Shown in pieces: positions 9,830 through 20,639 of a stretch of 64,000 bases of DNA; positions within the stretch are counted from its first letter, which is position 1, and each line of letters starts with the position of its first letter. The notes under the pieces were generated by a model that ran no database searches, was not told the DNA's origin, and saw nothing but the letters and a program-made list of their open reading frames with translations. A program made the position numbers and the translations under genes. Source of the DNA: Dastarcus helophoroides (Eukaryota > Arthropoda > Insecta > Coleoptera > Bothrideridae); assembly GCA_028583605.1 (NCBI GenBank), contig CM053325.1:48740987-48804986 (forward strand). Direction: 5' to 3'.

Positions 9830-12800
9830 CCGACTTTATATTATTCCTACAAAATGTCATCTTTTTCTCTGTTTTAATTTTTTACTAATATTTTAACTTC
9901 CTTTCTCAATTTCATTTTTGTTTTCATTTTTCGATAGATCGAGTTTAATCTTAAAATTTGACTTCCTCTGGGAAAAATTGACATTTTTTAAGGTTTGACC
10001 TTTTTGTCAAAATTTGGAATTATTTTCAACATTCGTCTTATTCTGGAAATTTCAGCATTTTAATATCTATAATACGACTTCCTTCTCTAGAAAATTTGGC
10101 ATTCAGCTTGTTCTCAAGATTTCGCGCTTTCCTTTCTTCTTGAGATTTGGCTATTTTTCCCTAATTTCTACTTTTTCAAGATTTTTTTTCTTCCGAAATC
10201 AAAATATGTTGTCATCATAGCAATTTGTGCTAAAGTTCGTAGCTTTTATTTTTTATATTTTGTTTTATCAATAATTATTTCATGCTAATCGTTTTGTAAT
10301 TTGTAAAGACCGGATGTTATTGTACTAAAAAATTACCAAAATCGCGCCATAGATTGCATTAGAAAATGTCAAAAATTGCACTATAAATATTACAAATTGC
10401 ACCATAAAATATTACCATAGAATAATTAGGATTAACAAAAATTTTTTACAATAAAATAACATTAACATTATATTTGTATTTAACAAAAATTTTTTGTTAT
10501 CAGTTTTAGGATTTTGACGTTCTTAAAGAAATTTTCACTTTTAAATCAAGATGTTAAAAAATAAATTAAAAAGTTTTATTTAAAGTCGAAATTATGGATT
10601 TCACTTCAAAATCATTTTAGGTAAAATTCCTTGGAATTTCGACTTTGTCTGAATATTTCGACCTTATCCTAGATATTTCGTTCTGACTCGAAATTTATGA
10701 AACGTCAAAATTGTTTTAAATTTGAATAAAAAACAATTTAAATTCTCAAAATTCTAAAAACGTAAAATTTAAAAAAATCAAAATTTACAAAAAATTTCTA
10801 AAAAAGGTAAAAATTTAAAAGAAGAAATTTAAGTCAACATTTACTAAGAAGTAAAAATTTTGATAAGAATGGAAAGTATTGAAAAAAATCAAAATTTTGA
10901 AATAGTTGAAATTTTGAAAAATGTTATTTTGAAAAATGCCTAAATTTTCATGGAAAGTTAAAATATCCAAAAAGAGTAAAACTAAAATTTTAAAAGAGAA
11001 ATGTCAAAATTTTGAAGAAATCGCTAATTTCACAATTCGAAAATTAGAAAAAATTGCGAAATTTTTAAAAGTATTGGTAATTAAAAGAAAAAAAGTTTAA
11101 ATTTTGAAAAGTAATCTAAAAATTTCAAAAATGATCAAGATTTTAAAAAAATTTGGAGATTTAAAAAAAATATTACGTATTCCTTCTAATTTTCAAAAAA
11201 AATTAATATTTCGAAAGTAGAAGAAAAACCAGAATTATTAGAAAAGTTAAAATTTTTAAATAAATCAAAACTTTGGATAGCTGAAATGTTAAGAAAGCAT
11301 TTTTTGTATAAAATTCAAACAAAAATTTTCCAAAAATTATACTTTGAAAGATTTTCAAAAAGTCGAAATTTTAAAAACAGCACGACATCTTAAAAAAAGG
11401 CTAAATTTACAGAAAATTTCGAAGAATAGCTAAACGGTTCAAAAAAAGAGTCGATATTAAAAAAAATCTTGCAACTTAAAAAATAATTGAAATTTTCAAA
11501 AAAAGATCGAAATTTTGAAATTGAAATTTTCAAACAAAATAATTAAAGTTTGTAAAAAGTCAAAAAGGGTGAAATGTTGAAAAGTTCTATTATTTTAAAA
11601 AGTCGAAATTTTGGAAAAAACCCAGCGTGCAAGAAACATGTCATTTTTAAAAAGAGTAGAAATTTTCAAAAAAACAGAAGTTTTGAAAAAATTCAAAAGT
11701 CCAGATTTTCAAAAAATCTAAACTTTGAAAAACCGAAATTTAAAAAAAAAGAAAAAAATTTGAAAAAGTAAATTAAAGAAAAAAAGTTAAATTTTAAATA
11801 TAGTCGAACAAATTTTAAGAAAATTTAAATTTTGTAAAAAGTAAAAATTTTGAGATGTCAAAATTAAAGCATATTCAAATTTTTTGAAAATAGTCGACTT
11901 TCTTAATAAATAAATATATAAATAAAAAAATAAATTTCTTAAAAAGGACCAAATTAAAAAATCGAATTAAAAAAGTTAAGATTTCGAAAAGTCGAAATTT
12001 TGAAAAGGAATCGAAATTTTCCAAATCGGTAAAGATCTCTAGAAAAAGCTATTACAATTTCTAAAAAAGTATGACTTTAAAAAACTAAAAATTTTAACAC
12101 GTCAACATTTTAGAAAGAAATCTAAATTTTCAAAAAATCATAATTTTTAAAAATGATGAAATTTTTGAAAACATTCGAAACCTAATATAAATCTAATTTA
12201 TGAAAAAAGGTCGGAACTTTAAAGAAAAGTCGAAATTTGAAAAAGACAATATTTTTTAAAATGTGCAAATTTTAAAAAATGGAATAATTTAAAAGGAATT
12301 AAAATCTTCGAAGACAAAATTTCCGGAAAAACGCGCAAACGGGTCAAAATTTGTAAAAAAATGCAAAGTTTTGAATAAAATAAAAATTTTCAAAAAAGGA
12401 TAAAAATTAAAAAATCTAAATTTTGCAGAAAGTCAAAAATTTCAAAAAATTGATTATTTTAAGAATCAAAACTTTAAAAGCTCTATTTTTAGAAAACAAT
12501 TTTGAGAATAAGGCTTAATTCAAAATTTTCAATAAACTCAAAAACTACTTTTGTAAATGTCAAATTTTCAACAACAAAAAATGAATTTTGTAGATTAATT
12601 TTTTTTTTAATAATTTGAATTATTGGGAAAAGTGGTACATCTAAAAATAACTGAAATTTTTCAAAAAGACAAAATATTTAAAATATGTTAAAAATTTAAA
12701 AAGGAGGCAAAACCCGTAAGAACTAAAATTTTTAAAAAAGTAGCAAATTTAAATAATTAATTTTGCTAAAAAGTTGAAACTTAAAAAAATCATTTTTTAA

Positions 12801-12900
12801 ATCAAAATGTCCAAAAAATGTAATTTTTTTAAAAAGTTGTGATTTTAAAATTGAAAACGTGAGAACAAATAATACTAATAATATTTAAAGTAAATAAAAT
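9830..12900. repeat. Large degenerate AT-rich block with strand switch near 10.2-10.6 kb
   Basis: From about 9850 to 10200 the + strand is pyrimidine-rich (TTTTCTCAAAATTTCGACTT style). From about 10600 to 12900 it is purine-rich (AAAAAGTCGAAATTTTGAAAA style), so the same kind of repeat lies in opposite orientation on the two sides. Words GTCGAAATTTT and AATTTTGAAAAA recur dozens of times with irregular spacing. The small open frames (for example 11574-11771 +, Lys/Asn/Phe-rich) are by-products. No gene is present. Confidence 0.6.
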
Positions 12901-13972
12901 TCCTGGAAACATATTTTTTTATTGTGAAATAAAAGAATTTTTCAGTGCAATGTCTATTTATAATAATTTTTTAAAGTAAAACCCAGTCGCAAAGTGTTAT
13001 GTTTTAAGAATAAACGCACAAATTATACCTAACCTTGATGCTAGAGCTTCTTAGTAAATTTTCATTTTACTGAATTACTGTAAATGCTTTATTAATTTTG
13101 GTGGAAAGTGATGAAAAGATTTAGGCATCTAACCTTTCTCAAAATTCCCCCCCAAAAATGTAATTAAAGTGCAATAAAGTAAAAGTAGAAAGAAGTTGCA
13201 TCAAAAACAAGAATTAGATTAGGGAATTACCAATACTATAATTACTAATTATTGCTGTGACTAGACAAAAATTCTGTAAAAAAGTCCACAGATCGATTTT
13301 ACAGTCGTAATTTTAGGAAAAAAGTAACAATTCCAAGTTTTACTTGAAAAGTTTGAATTGAAAAGTTTTAAGAAAAGTCGAAAATTTCAAGTTTAAGAAT
13401 TTTAAATGTAAATCTGGAATATTGAAAAAAATCGAAATTTTAGCAAAAGTTTGAAATTTGGAGTTTAAACTGGAAAAAAGGTAGTTTTGAAGTTATAGAG
13501 ACGAAATTTCTAAATATAGAAAGTTAAAATTTCTATCCAGTTTTCAATTTTACTGAAATTTTAAACATATATCTACAAATTTCAACTTTAAATTAGAAAT
13601 TTTCAGAAAAAAGTTTAGTTGTTCATTAAAAATTTATGTAAAAAAATGGCAAAAATTCCCGAAATTTTTACTTTCATCTCTAAATTTACCCTTTAAAAGT
13701 GAATATTCGACTTTTTCTTAAAATTATAATTTTTAAATAATTAAATCCTTGATACAAAGATCAGGTTTGGAGATAAAGTTAAAAAATTTTAAAACAAAAA
13801 TCAAATTTAAGGTTAAATTAGTCTTGTAAAAAATTAGGTTTCTTGAAATAATACTTCAAATCAGTATAGACATTTTTGGAAATTTCAGTTTACTCTCAAA
13901 ATTTTAACTCTAATTTTAAAATTTCTAGAATCCAAAATTGTTGAGTTAACATCAAAATGTTAAAAAAAAGGT
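12901..13972. repeat. AT-rich sequence grading into degenerate repeat
   Basis: From 12901 to about 13300 the sequence is less repetitive and has no gene signal. From 13300 to 13972 the GTCGAAAATTT / AAATTTCTA words return. No open frame of interest is present. Confidence 0.45.
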
Positions 13973-14572
13973 TAGGAACTTCTCTAAGAGACATTTTGCA
14001 TCTTAGAGGCGATTTCCTGAAAAAAATGTAATAATTCTGATAAACCGCTGATGAATCATTGAATAACGGACATTTCAGTCCAAAATCATTTTACGATCCT
14101 CCAAAAATCAATTGCAAATTGAAGAGAATTTTTTGAGGCAAAACGCCTCTAATACTGATAAACTATCTAATTAGTGACCTCCAAGAGACATTTTGGATCT
14201 TAGAGGCGCTTTCTTTAAAAAACTCTAACAATTCTGATGAACTACTGCAAATTCAAATAAATATTTTGTGGCAAAACGCCTTTAACACTGATAAACTATC
14301 TAATTAACAAGTTTTTACATCAAAAATGATTTGGTTGGTGGCCTCCAAGAGATATTTGCATTTTGGAGGCGATTTCCTGAAAAAAAATTAACAATTTTAA
14401 TGAACTACTGATGAATTATTGAATACCGGATTTTAGTCCAAAATCATATCAAGATTTTTCAAAAATCAATTGCAAATTGAAGAAAATATTTTGTGGCAAA
14501 ACGTTTTTAATACTGATGAACTATCTAATTATCAAATCTTTACTTAAAAAACGCTTTGATTGGTAACCTTTT
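13973..14572. repeat. Diverged tandem array, about three units of ~165-235 bp
   Basis: Units start near 13973, 14173 and 14337, each with a form of CTAAGAGACATTTTGCATC or CCTCCAAGAGACATTTTGG followed by AGAGGCGATTTCCTG. They share later words in the same order: TGATGAACTACTG, TCCAAAATCAT, AATCAATTGCAAATTGAAG, TGTGGCAAAACGCCT and TGATAAACTATCTAATTA. The middle unit lacks the CCAAAATCAT segment. GAGGCG early in a unit and CGCCTC later are inverse to each other, so a unit could fold. It resembles a short satellite-type array. No coding potential. Confidence 0.75.
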
Positions 14573-15015
14573 TTCATAGATTTCGCCTTAATTGTCCTGT
14601 TTCCATATTTAAATTTCATCGGAATGTTTAACATTTCACTTAAATATCAATATTTCGGCGTTTTTCTCTAGAAAGGGAACTGGAAATGAAAAGATTAAAT
14701 GAGAACCGTAATTTGAAGTAGAATTTTGAAGAAGGTCAACAAACCGAACTGAAAGAAAAAAAAGGCGTCTTTCGTTCTTTCATTTAACCTCAGAATTGTG
14801 AGTTTAAAGTAAAACATTCGACGTTTTTGAAATTTGAACTATTGAAATGGTTAATTTACACAAAACTTTAAGAGTTTACAAAAAAATATTTTGTAATGTG
14901 ATTAAAGTTAAAATTTCGAGAAAGACGTCTACCTTTTTGAGATTAAACTCGAAATTTTTATTTCAACTTTTCTTATTCTTAAAATCAACTTAATATCGCT
15001 GTTTTGACCTTTTCC
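14573..15015. other. AT-rich, no gene seen
   Basis: Mixed AT-rich sequence with scattered GAAATTTT words next to the tandem array. I see no coding or RNA signal. Confidence 0.45.
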
Positions 15016-15069
15016 TCGAAATGTTGACCTTCGAAATTTTGACCTTCGAAATTTTGACCCTCGAAATTC
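15016..15069. repeat. Clean 15-bp tandem repeat TCGAAATTTTGACCT
   Basis: Four consecutive copies: 15016-15030 (one change), 15031-15045 (exact), 15046-15060 (last base changed) and 15061-15069 (partial). The unit contains the TCGAAATTTT word that dominates the degenerate blocks elsewhere, so this may be a fresher example of the process that created them. Confidence 0.8.
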
Positions 15070-16399
15070 AAAGGTAATAAGAAATTTAAGTCTAAATTTG
15101 TAGCTTTGTAGTTTTGTTTTGTAAACTAAATAAGTAGCAGAAGCAAATAAAATTGTTTGAATAAAAATGCTTGAATTGACATGCTCTCTCAATGTATGTA
15201 ATATGAATTGTTAAGGAAAAAAAAATCGGGGCGTCATTTGATTGATTTCTAGTATATCCCGCCGACGATACTGTAAAGCGAAGCCGGTCTGGGAGGTCTA
15301 AGATTTTATTCAAATATTGTGAAATTTTTATATTTATTTATTATACGCAGTTAAGTGTGGTTTTTGGGTTATAAATATTGAACAACTGAACAACCTCATG
15401 TTAGCGAAACAAAAAGAAAAAAATTATGGGAATGAGAAATCGTTTAAGGTTTTTGCAAGTAAATCAGATGGCACAAGGCAATTTTTTTATTCTGTTGAAG
15501 AAGGAAGAGAAAAGAAAGAACTCGAATCGTAAGATAGCGTTGACTTTGACCGCTTTTTCATCGCCGGTGTAATTTACATAAATTACACATATAATTAAAC
15601 GTTACATTTAAACAAAGTCTTCGGTTATTACCACATAAAAAAAAAACTCAGTAAATTCAACTGTAAAAAATTGCTGCTTCGAAAGTACCTTCATGAATAC
15701 ATTATGCATATGGACCTCTTGTAAATGGTAATGCTAAATTTAAAAATTAAATTGGATTCTGAATTTCGAAGATTTACATTACCGACTTCGTTCAAGGGCC
15801 ACATTTGAAATTATTTATGGTCGCCTGTGTAAGTCGAATGATTATTTAAATTGGTTGAACTCCTTCCTTATTAGTAAATATTGAATTACATCGTCTGTAC
15901 ACGCAGGAGATTCGATATGTAGTACATTTGCAATACAAAATAAGGAATACGCTTATGAAATAAATGACTTTGAAATAAATGATGTTTGCTTCGAGGGATT
16001 AGCCTTTTTAGACTTTTCTTGGATGAAAACATGGACGAGTCAGTCTAATTTAAATTTATGATCCTAGTAGTAATGAATGTTGATTTTAAATTTAAATATT
16101 CCCCGTTTTTAGTCCTACGAACTAAAGGCAACAGATCTTGCATCAAATAACAATTTCCATGTTTAAACTGTCATTGTGAGAACATGTTGCTACGTTAACA
16201 ATACCTTCTTCCACAGCTCAAAAATATTATTTCTGCCAACTTGCAAGACATTTTCGTTTGGCACCAGTTTTTATGTTTATGTCTTGTGTAATGCTGACAT
16301 TGTTTTAATTTTGAGGTTTTAAACAAGTTTTTTCAAAATCCCAAGTATAAACGTCGCATTTTGAGTTTTAAATTGAAAAATCAAACTTTAATCTCAGAA
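15070..16399. other. No gene recognised
   Basis: Mostly unique AT-rich DNA. A slightly GC-richer spot at 15240-15305 gives a short - strand frame without recognisable domain. No transposon ends or RNA genes were seen. Confidence 0.5.
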
Positions 16400-17150
16400 T
16401 TTCGATTTTTTTTTTTTGGAAATTTAATGATCAACTAAGTCAAATATATTCGACTTTTTATCCAAATCTTCACTTTATAATTGAGATTTTAAATTTGAGG
16501 AGTTTAAGGACGAGATTAAAAAAATTAATAATCATAAAACAATTGCAAGAATTAAGAATTTTTGAGAATAAATTTAAAATTTCAGAAAGTAATGCAAAAC
16601 TATTCTTTCCCGAAATTTCAACTTTTTCCAAAAATTTTGGCCGAATTTTACACAATAATTTCGAGGTTTTTTCGAAATTTTGGCTTTTCAAAATCATATG
16701 TTTAAACGTAAAATTTTAATTTTTTAAGACGGCCTAGATTTTGCTAGTAAGATATCGCAATTTTTATGAAAACTCCAAATTTCGAATCGAAATAAAAACT
16801 TTAAAACATAAAATTTAATAAATATTTTTCTAATCTAGAAATTTTGACATTTCTGCTGTATAATTTTCGAGGAAAAAAATCGAATATTTTTATGAGATTT
16901 TTTTAATTCCAACTTTAGTCTTGAAACATTTAAACCTGAGGATATTTTTTAATAAATTTCTCAAAAAGACTTTCGAAAATTCGTGTTAAAACTCGAATTA
17001 AATATATACATTGCGATTTCCTCTCGAGATTTAAATTTTTTTCAGAATGCTGTATTAAAAGGTGAAATTTTTAATTTTCAATATTCGATCATTCATATTT
17101 TATTTTCCGAATAAATTCAAAATTGGAAAAAATCTTTCTTCTTCTTAGGT
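16400..17150. repeat. Degenerate AT-rich repeat block
   Basis: Recurring AATTTCGA, TTTTTCCAAAATTT and AAATTTTGACATT words on mixed strands. Overlapping open frames on both strands at 16470-16719 are products of the repeat composition. It ends at the 3' boundary of the RTE LINE. Confidence 0.5.
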
Positions 17151-17934
17151 TAGGACGTATGTCCTGTTTTTTTGTAGCTTCTGTTATTCGGTCTGTTATT
17201 CTTGTTCCTGTTATACGGATATCCAGCTCTCATGCCATCAATTTGGGGGTCTTCCTGGTGGTCTGGAAGTGTTTAGTTTTTGACAATTTTAGGTAATCTG
17301 TCGTTTGTCATTCGATGTGGTCCCACCACTTTCTTCTTCTTTTTCGTACCCATCTTACCACATCCTATATTTGGCATGCCTGTCTTATTTCGTTGTTAGG
17401 TTTCCTATCTTGTAGTGTATGACCCGTAATTGCTCGAAGAGTTCTCATTTCGGCTATTTTTAGAAGGCGTTTAGTAGCAGTCGATTCCGCTCTAGTCTCC
17501 GCTGCATATGTCATTACTGGTTTTACGCATATTTTGTAAATTTAAATTTTAGCGTTAATGAAGATGTATTTGTTCCTCCAAATAATATCTTGTAGGAATC
17601 CTGATATTAAGGTTGCTTTTGTCACTTGATCTTTCACTTCCTCTTTTATATTTCTGCTGCTGGTAATGTTTACTGCCAAATAATTAAACTTCATTGATCA
17701 TTCATTGTTCTACACTTTGGTTATAGATAGCCAGTTTGCAACGTCTAGGTTCCTTGGAGATAGTTAAGGCTTCGGTCTTCGGCACGGATATGATCATGTT
17801 ATATTTCTTTGCCACTTGTTTCATTTTATATATCATTCTTTGCAGGTCATCTTCTTCCTCTGATATCAGGACTACGTCTTCAGTATAGCAAACTACCTCA
17901 ATAGCTTCCTTACCCTTTCGATATCCTTTACCGA

Positions 17935-18484
17935 TTGTTTGTACCTCGATATGATAACGAAGGCTTCTTCGGCCAGAGTCAGTAAAGGATATACTTCTTC
18001 CGGGATTGGACCGTGTCAAAGAACTACTAAAATTGTTCGACGTTTTGCCCACCATCGTAGGGGGCTTCTTCAGAAACAAAGAAAAAAAAATTTAAATGAA
18101 AAGAGGAATATGAGGGAATATGCAAAAATCAAAGAATGAAAAGGCCAATTTCAAAACTCTTCAGAAGAGTTTCGCCTCTGGTATGGTGGACATACTGAGT
18201 TACCGTGTTCTCCTGTCTAAACTTTTTTATCCTTTGTACCAATTTTCAACTCAGAAGAGTTTCGCCTCTGGTATGGTGGTGGACATACTGAGTTACCGTG
18301 CTCTGATGTTTTAAAATTGGCCTTTTCATTCTTTCATTTTCGCATATTCCCTCATATTCCTCTTTTCATTTTTTTTCTTTGTTCCTGAAGAAGCCCCCTA
18401 CGATGGTGGGCGAAACGTCGAACACTTTTAGTAGTTCTTTGACACGGTCCAATCCCGGAAGACGTATATCTTGTTTGTATCTCG
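17935..18484. mobile_element. Inverted-repeat element family A, copy 2, nested in the RTE reverse transcriptase
   Basis: The body is about 17949-18470. The flanks TTGTTTGTACCTCG (17935-17948) and TTGTTTGTATCTCG (18471-18484) are a 14-bp target duplication with one change, derived from the LINE codons between the SEIQT and GKGYRKG segments. Arms are at about 17988-18076 and 18385-18470. The left-only extension is 39 bp (17949-17987), including AACGAAGGCTTCTTCGGCC. The centre has the same two tandem units as copy 1, beginning AGAAGAGTTTCGCCTCTGG. This copy proves that family A moves: the LINE reading frame resumes on the far side. It must be younger than the LINE. There is no protein-coding capacity of its own. 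Confidence 0.85.
18380..18424 (+). ncRNA. Hammerhead-ribozyme-like motif in right arm of family A copy 2 (best match)
   Basis: UGUUC (18380-18384) and GAACA (18420-18424) pair perfectly as stem I. The core CUGAAGA is at 18385-18391 and one extra A follows. Stem II is GCCCCCU (18393-18399) with GGUGGGC (18405-18411), six pairs (one G-U) and one C-U mismatch around loop ACGAU. Core GAAA is 18412-18415 and the cleavage context CGUC ends at 18419. ACGU can pair with a second copy to make stem III. The inverse arm at about 18015-18075 has the G of GAAA changed to A, so only this arm keeps the core. Cleavage is not shown. The extra base before stem II is the main doubt. Confidence 0.55.
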
Positions 18485-20165
18485 CTGATTATCTCGTCCA
18501 TAATGAAATTAAAAATAATTGGGCTAAGGCTGTCTTCCTGTCTTATTTCATCTACAACTGGTATTTTCTGCATCATTTCATTGCCTACCTTTATTGTCGT
18601 TATGTTCTTCGTGTTCAGCTCCTTGATGATAGCTACTATTTTATTGCCTATTTCTCTTTTTTTATTTGCACGAGGGCATCTGTGGGTCTTAGTCAGTCAA
18701 AGGCTTGTGTAAGATCCACAAAGCCCATAAAATATGGTTTGTTGTGTTCAATACTTTTCTCGGTCGGCTATTTGCCTCAGTATGAAGATTATATCGATTG
18801 TGGATCTATTTTATCTGAACCCTTGCTGTTCTTCCCGAATTCCTGTTTTTGTTATTTCCGTTGCCAAGGTTTTGGTCAACAGTTTTAAAATGGCGCTTAA
18901 TAGACTAATGCCACGGTAGTTTCTTGGGTCAGCTTTCTCTACTTTTGTGAAAAAGGGTATTGTCACGCTTTCTTTTCAGATTATAGGTGCCTTTTTAGTG
19001 TCCATTATTTTGATGAAAAGAGCTGTTAATTCGTTCATGAGTGATCTTCCCCATATTTGATCAATTTGTCTGCTATTCCGTCTGGGCCTGGTGATTTTCT
19101 ATTTTTTAGTTTGCATGCTATTCGTTGGACAGTTTCTCTTGTAATTATAAAGCTTTGTGTGTTGCCCTGGTCTTGTTCTTTTATTTCGTTCTTTAAGTTT
19201 TCGATTTGTTCTTTTTTGTTTTCTGTGTTTGTACTACCGTATAGGTTTTTCAAATGTGTGTGTTTTCTCAGTTTAATTTTGGTGATTTGTACATATTTGT
19301 TAATTGGTTTTTTTCGATTTCTCAGCATATTCCGAACTCGTTGTTGCGCTCCATAAAGATCCATGCTCCATGTCAGTTGACAATTTTTCCCAGTGCTCAC
19401 GTTTTGTTTTGTATTGCATTGTTTACCCCGTTTTTGACCAGATTGTATTCGTCGTACGTTATCACTTTACTTCTATAATGGAGATAGGATTGTCATCTTG
19501 TTTTTGCTAGGTTTTTAACTTCCTCACGGAACCAAGGTTTCTTTTGTTTCCCATCACACTTTACTTTTCTCTTGCCTATGGCTTCTTCAGCAGCTGTCTT
19601 GATATTTTTTTAGATCTTTTCCCATGATGTTTCAATACTGTCCGTTTCCAGGATTGTGTTATTCTCAATTTTTTGCTTTAGCCTTCGCTGATATAGGTTT
19701 TTTGTTGTGTCATTCTCAACGTATTCTAGGTTTAATTTTTCATTCTCTTTTGGTCTTGGTCGTTGGAAGTAGTGCACATTGTATATCATTTTTGATAATA
19801 CTAGATTGTGATTGGTTTCAGTGTTTGCAGAGCTCAATACCCTCACGTCCAGTACTTTGGAAGGGTGGATGTTTCTGTCAGTTACAGACTTGTATCCTCT
19901 GGTGTTCTCAAACGTAACTTTATGTTGAGGTTTTGGGGATAAAAAGTTTTATTAATACGGAGTTCGGCTTGGGCGCAAAATTGGATGGGCCTCTTCCCGT
20001 CTTCATTGATGGTTTCTTCGTTAAATCGGCTTTTGACCCCTACCAGGACCTCATTTGAAGCTCTAGCGTTTAGGTCACCAAGTATTATTATTTCGTCTTG
20101 AACCGGTATTTCGTCTAGCGTTGTTTGTAGTTCATAGCAGAAAGTTTCCTTCTCTTCTTGGGCTT

Positions 20166-20639
20166 TTATTATATGATATGATTATATCAATAAAGTTGTG
20201 ATTATAAAAAGAGTTAATTCATTAAAAATAATTGGCAAAATTTCAAGTTTAATTTCGAACTTCGAGTTTTCGTCGTTAATATCGAAATTTCGAATGTTTC
20301 TACAAATTTAAAATTTTGAAGCTTTTAAAAGTTGAACATCGAGAAACATTTAAAATACTATTCCAGAGGATTCGAAAGTAAAGTCGAAATTTCGGTAATA
20401 AAATCGAAATTTGAAAGATTTTTTGAATATAATATAAATACAACGGGTTAAAAAAGTAATTAATTTTAGTTATTTTCGCTGAAAACTTACAATCGGGAAT
20501 CGGGAGAAAAAACATTGTTTAGGTGTCTGAAAGATGAGAACCTGCAAATCACGAGATGAGTGATTATATAACATATTTTTTTCTTTATAGACATTTTTAC
20601 CAACCCCTAAATTGTTCGGAAAAATACACACTATAACTA
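20166..20639. other. No gene seen; degenerate AT-rich repeat
   Basis: Spacer between two LINE remnants. From about 20215 to 20460 it carries the GTCGAAATTTCG-type words of the AT-rich repeat. Nothing else is recognisable. Confidence 0.5.

Larger units (their letters stand above)
17155..20165 (-). pseudogene. RTE-like LINE, 5'-truncated: end of endonuclease, reverse transcriptase and 3' region
   Basis: Read right to left, the copy shows: an endonuclease end with GDLNARASNE (about 20080); an SSANTETNHNLVLSKM block (catalytic-His-containing DHxLV equivalent) at about 19800; the linker; a KNRKSPGPDGIADKLIKYG block at about 19060-19100; RQEDSLSPIIFNFIMDEI (19-aa palm segment before the insertion, about 18500); and after the insertion GKGYRKG and CYTEDVVLISEEEDDLQ (about 17870). 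The last is the catalytic box, with YTED where YADD is expected. The family normally nicks DNA with its apurinic-type endonuclease and reverse-transcribes its RNA in place. Numerous frameshifts and a family A insertion at 17935-18484 make this copy dead. The 5' start lies inside the endonuclease domain. The 3' untranslated part runs from about 17700 down to 17155. Confidence 0.85.

Noticed and set aside
11574..11771. Lys/Asn/Phe-rich small frames in AT-rich blocks (also 6007-6548, 22511-23882, 37935-39184)
   Set aside because: Translations of the degenerate TCGAAATTTT repeat, with no start context or family motifs.
18379..18888. 169-codon + strand frame and several overlapping + frames up to 19917
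   Set aside because: They lie opposite the RTE polymerase, which gives recognisable motifs only on the - strand.
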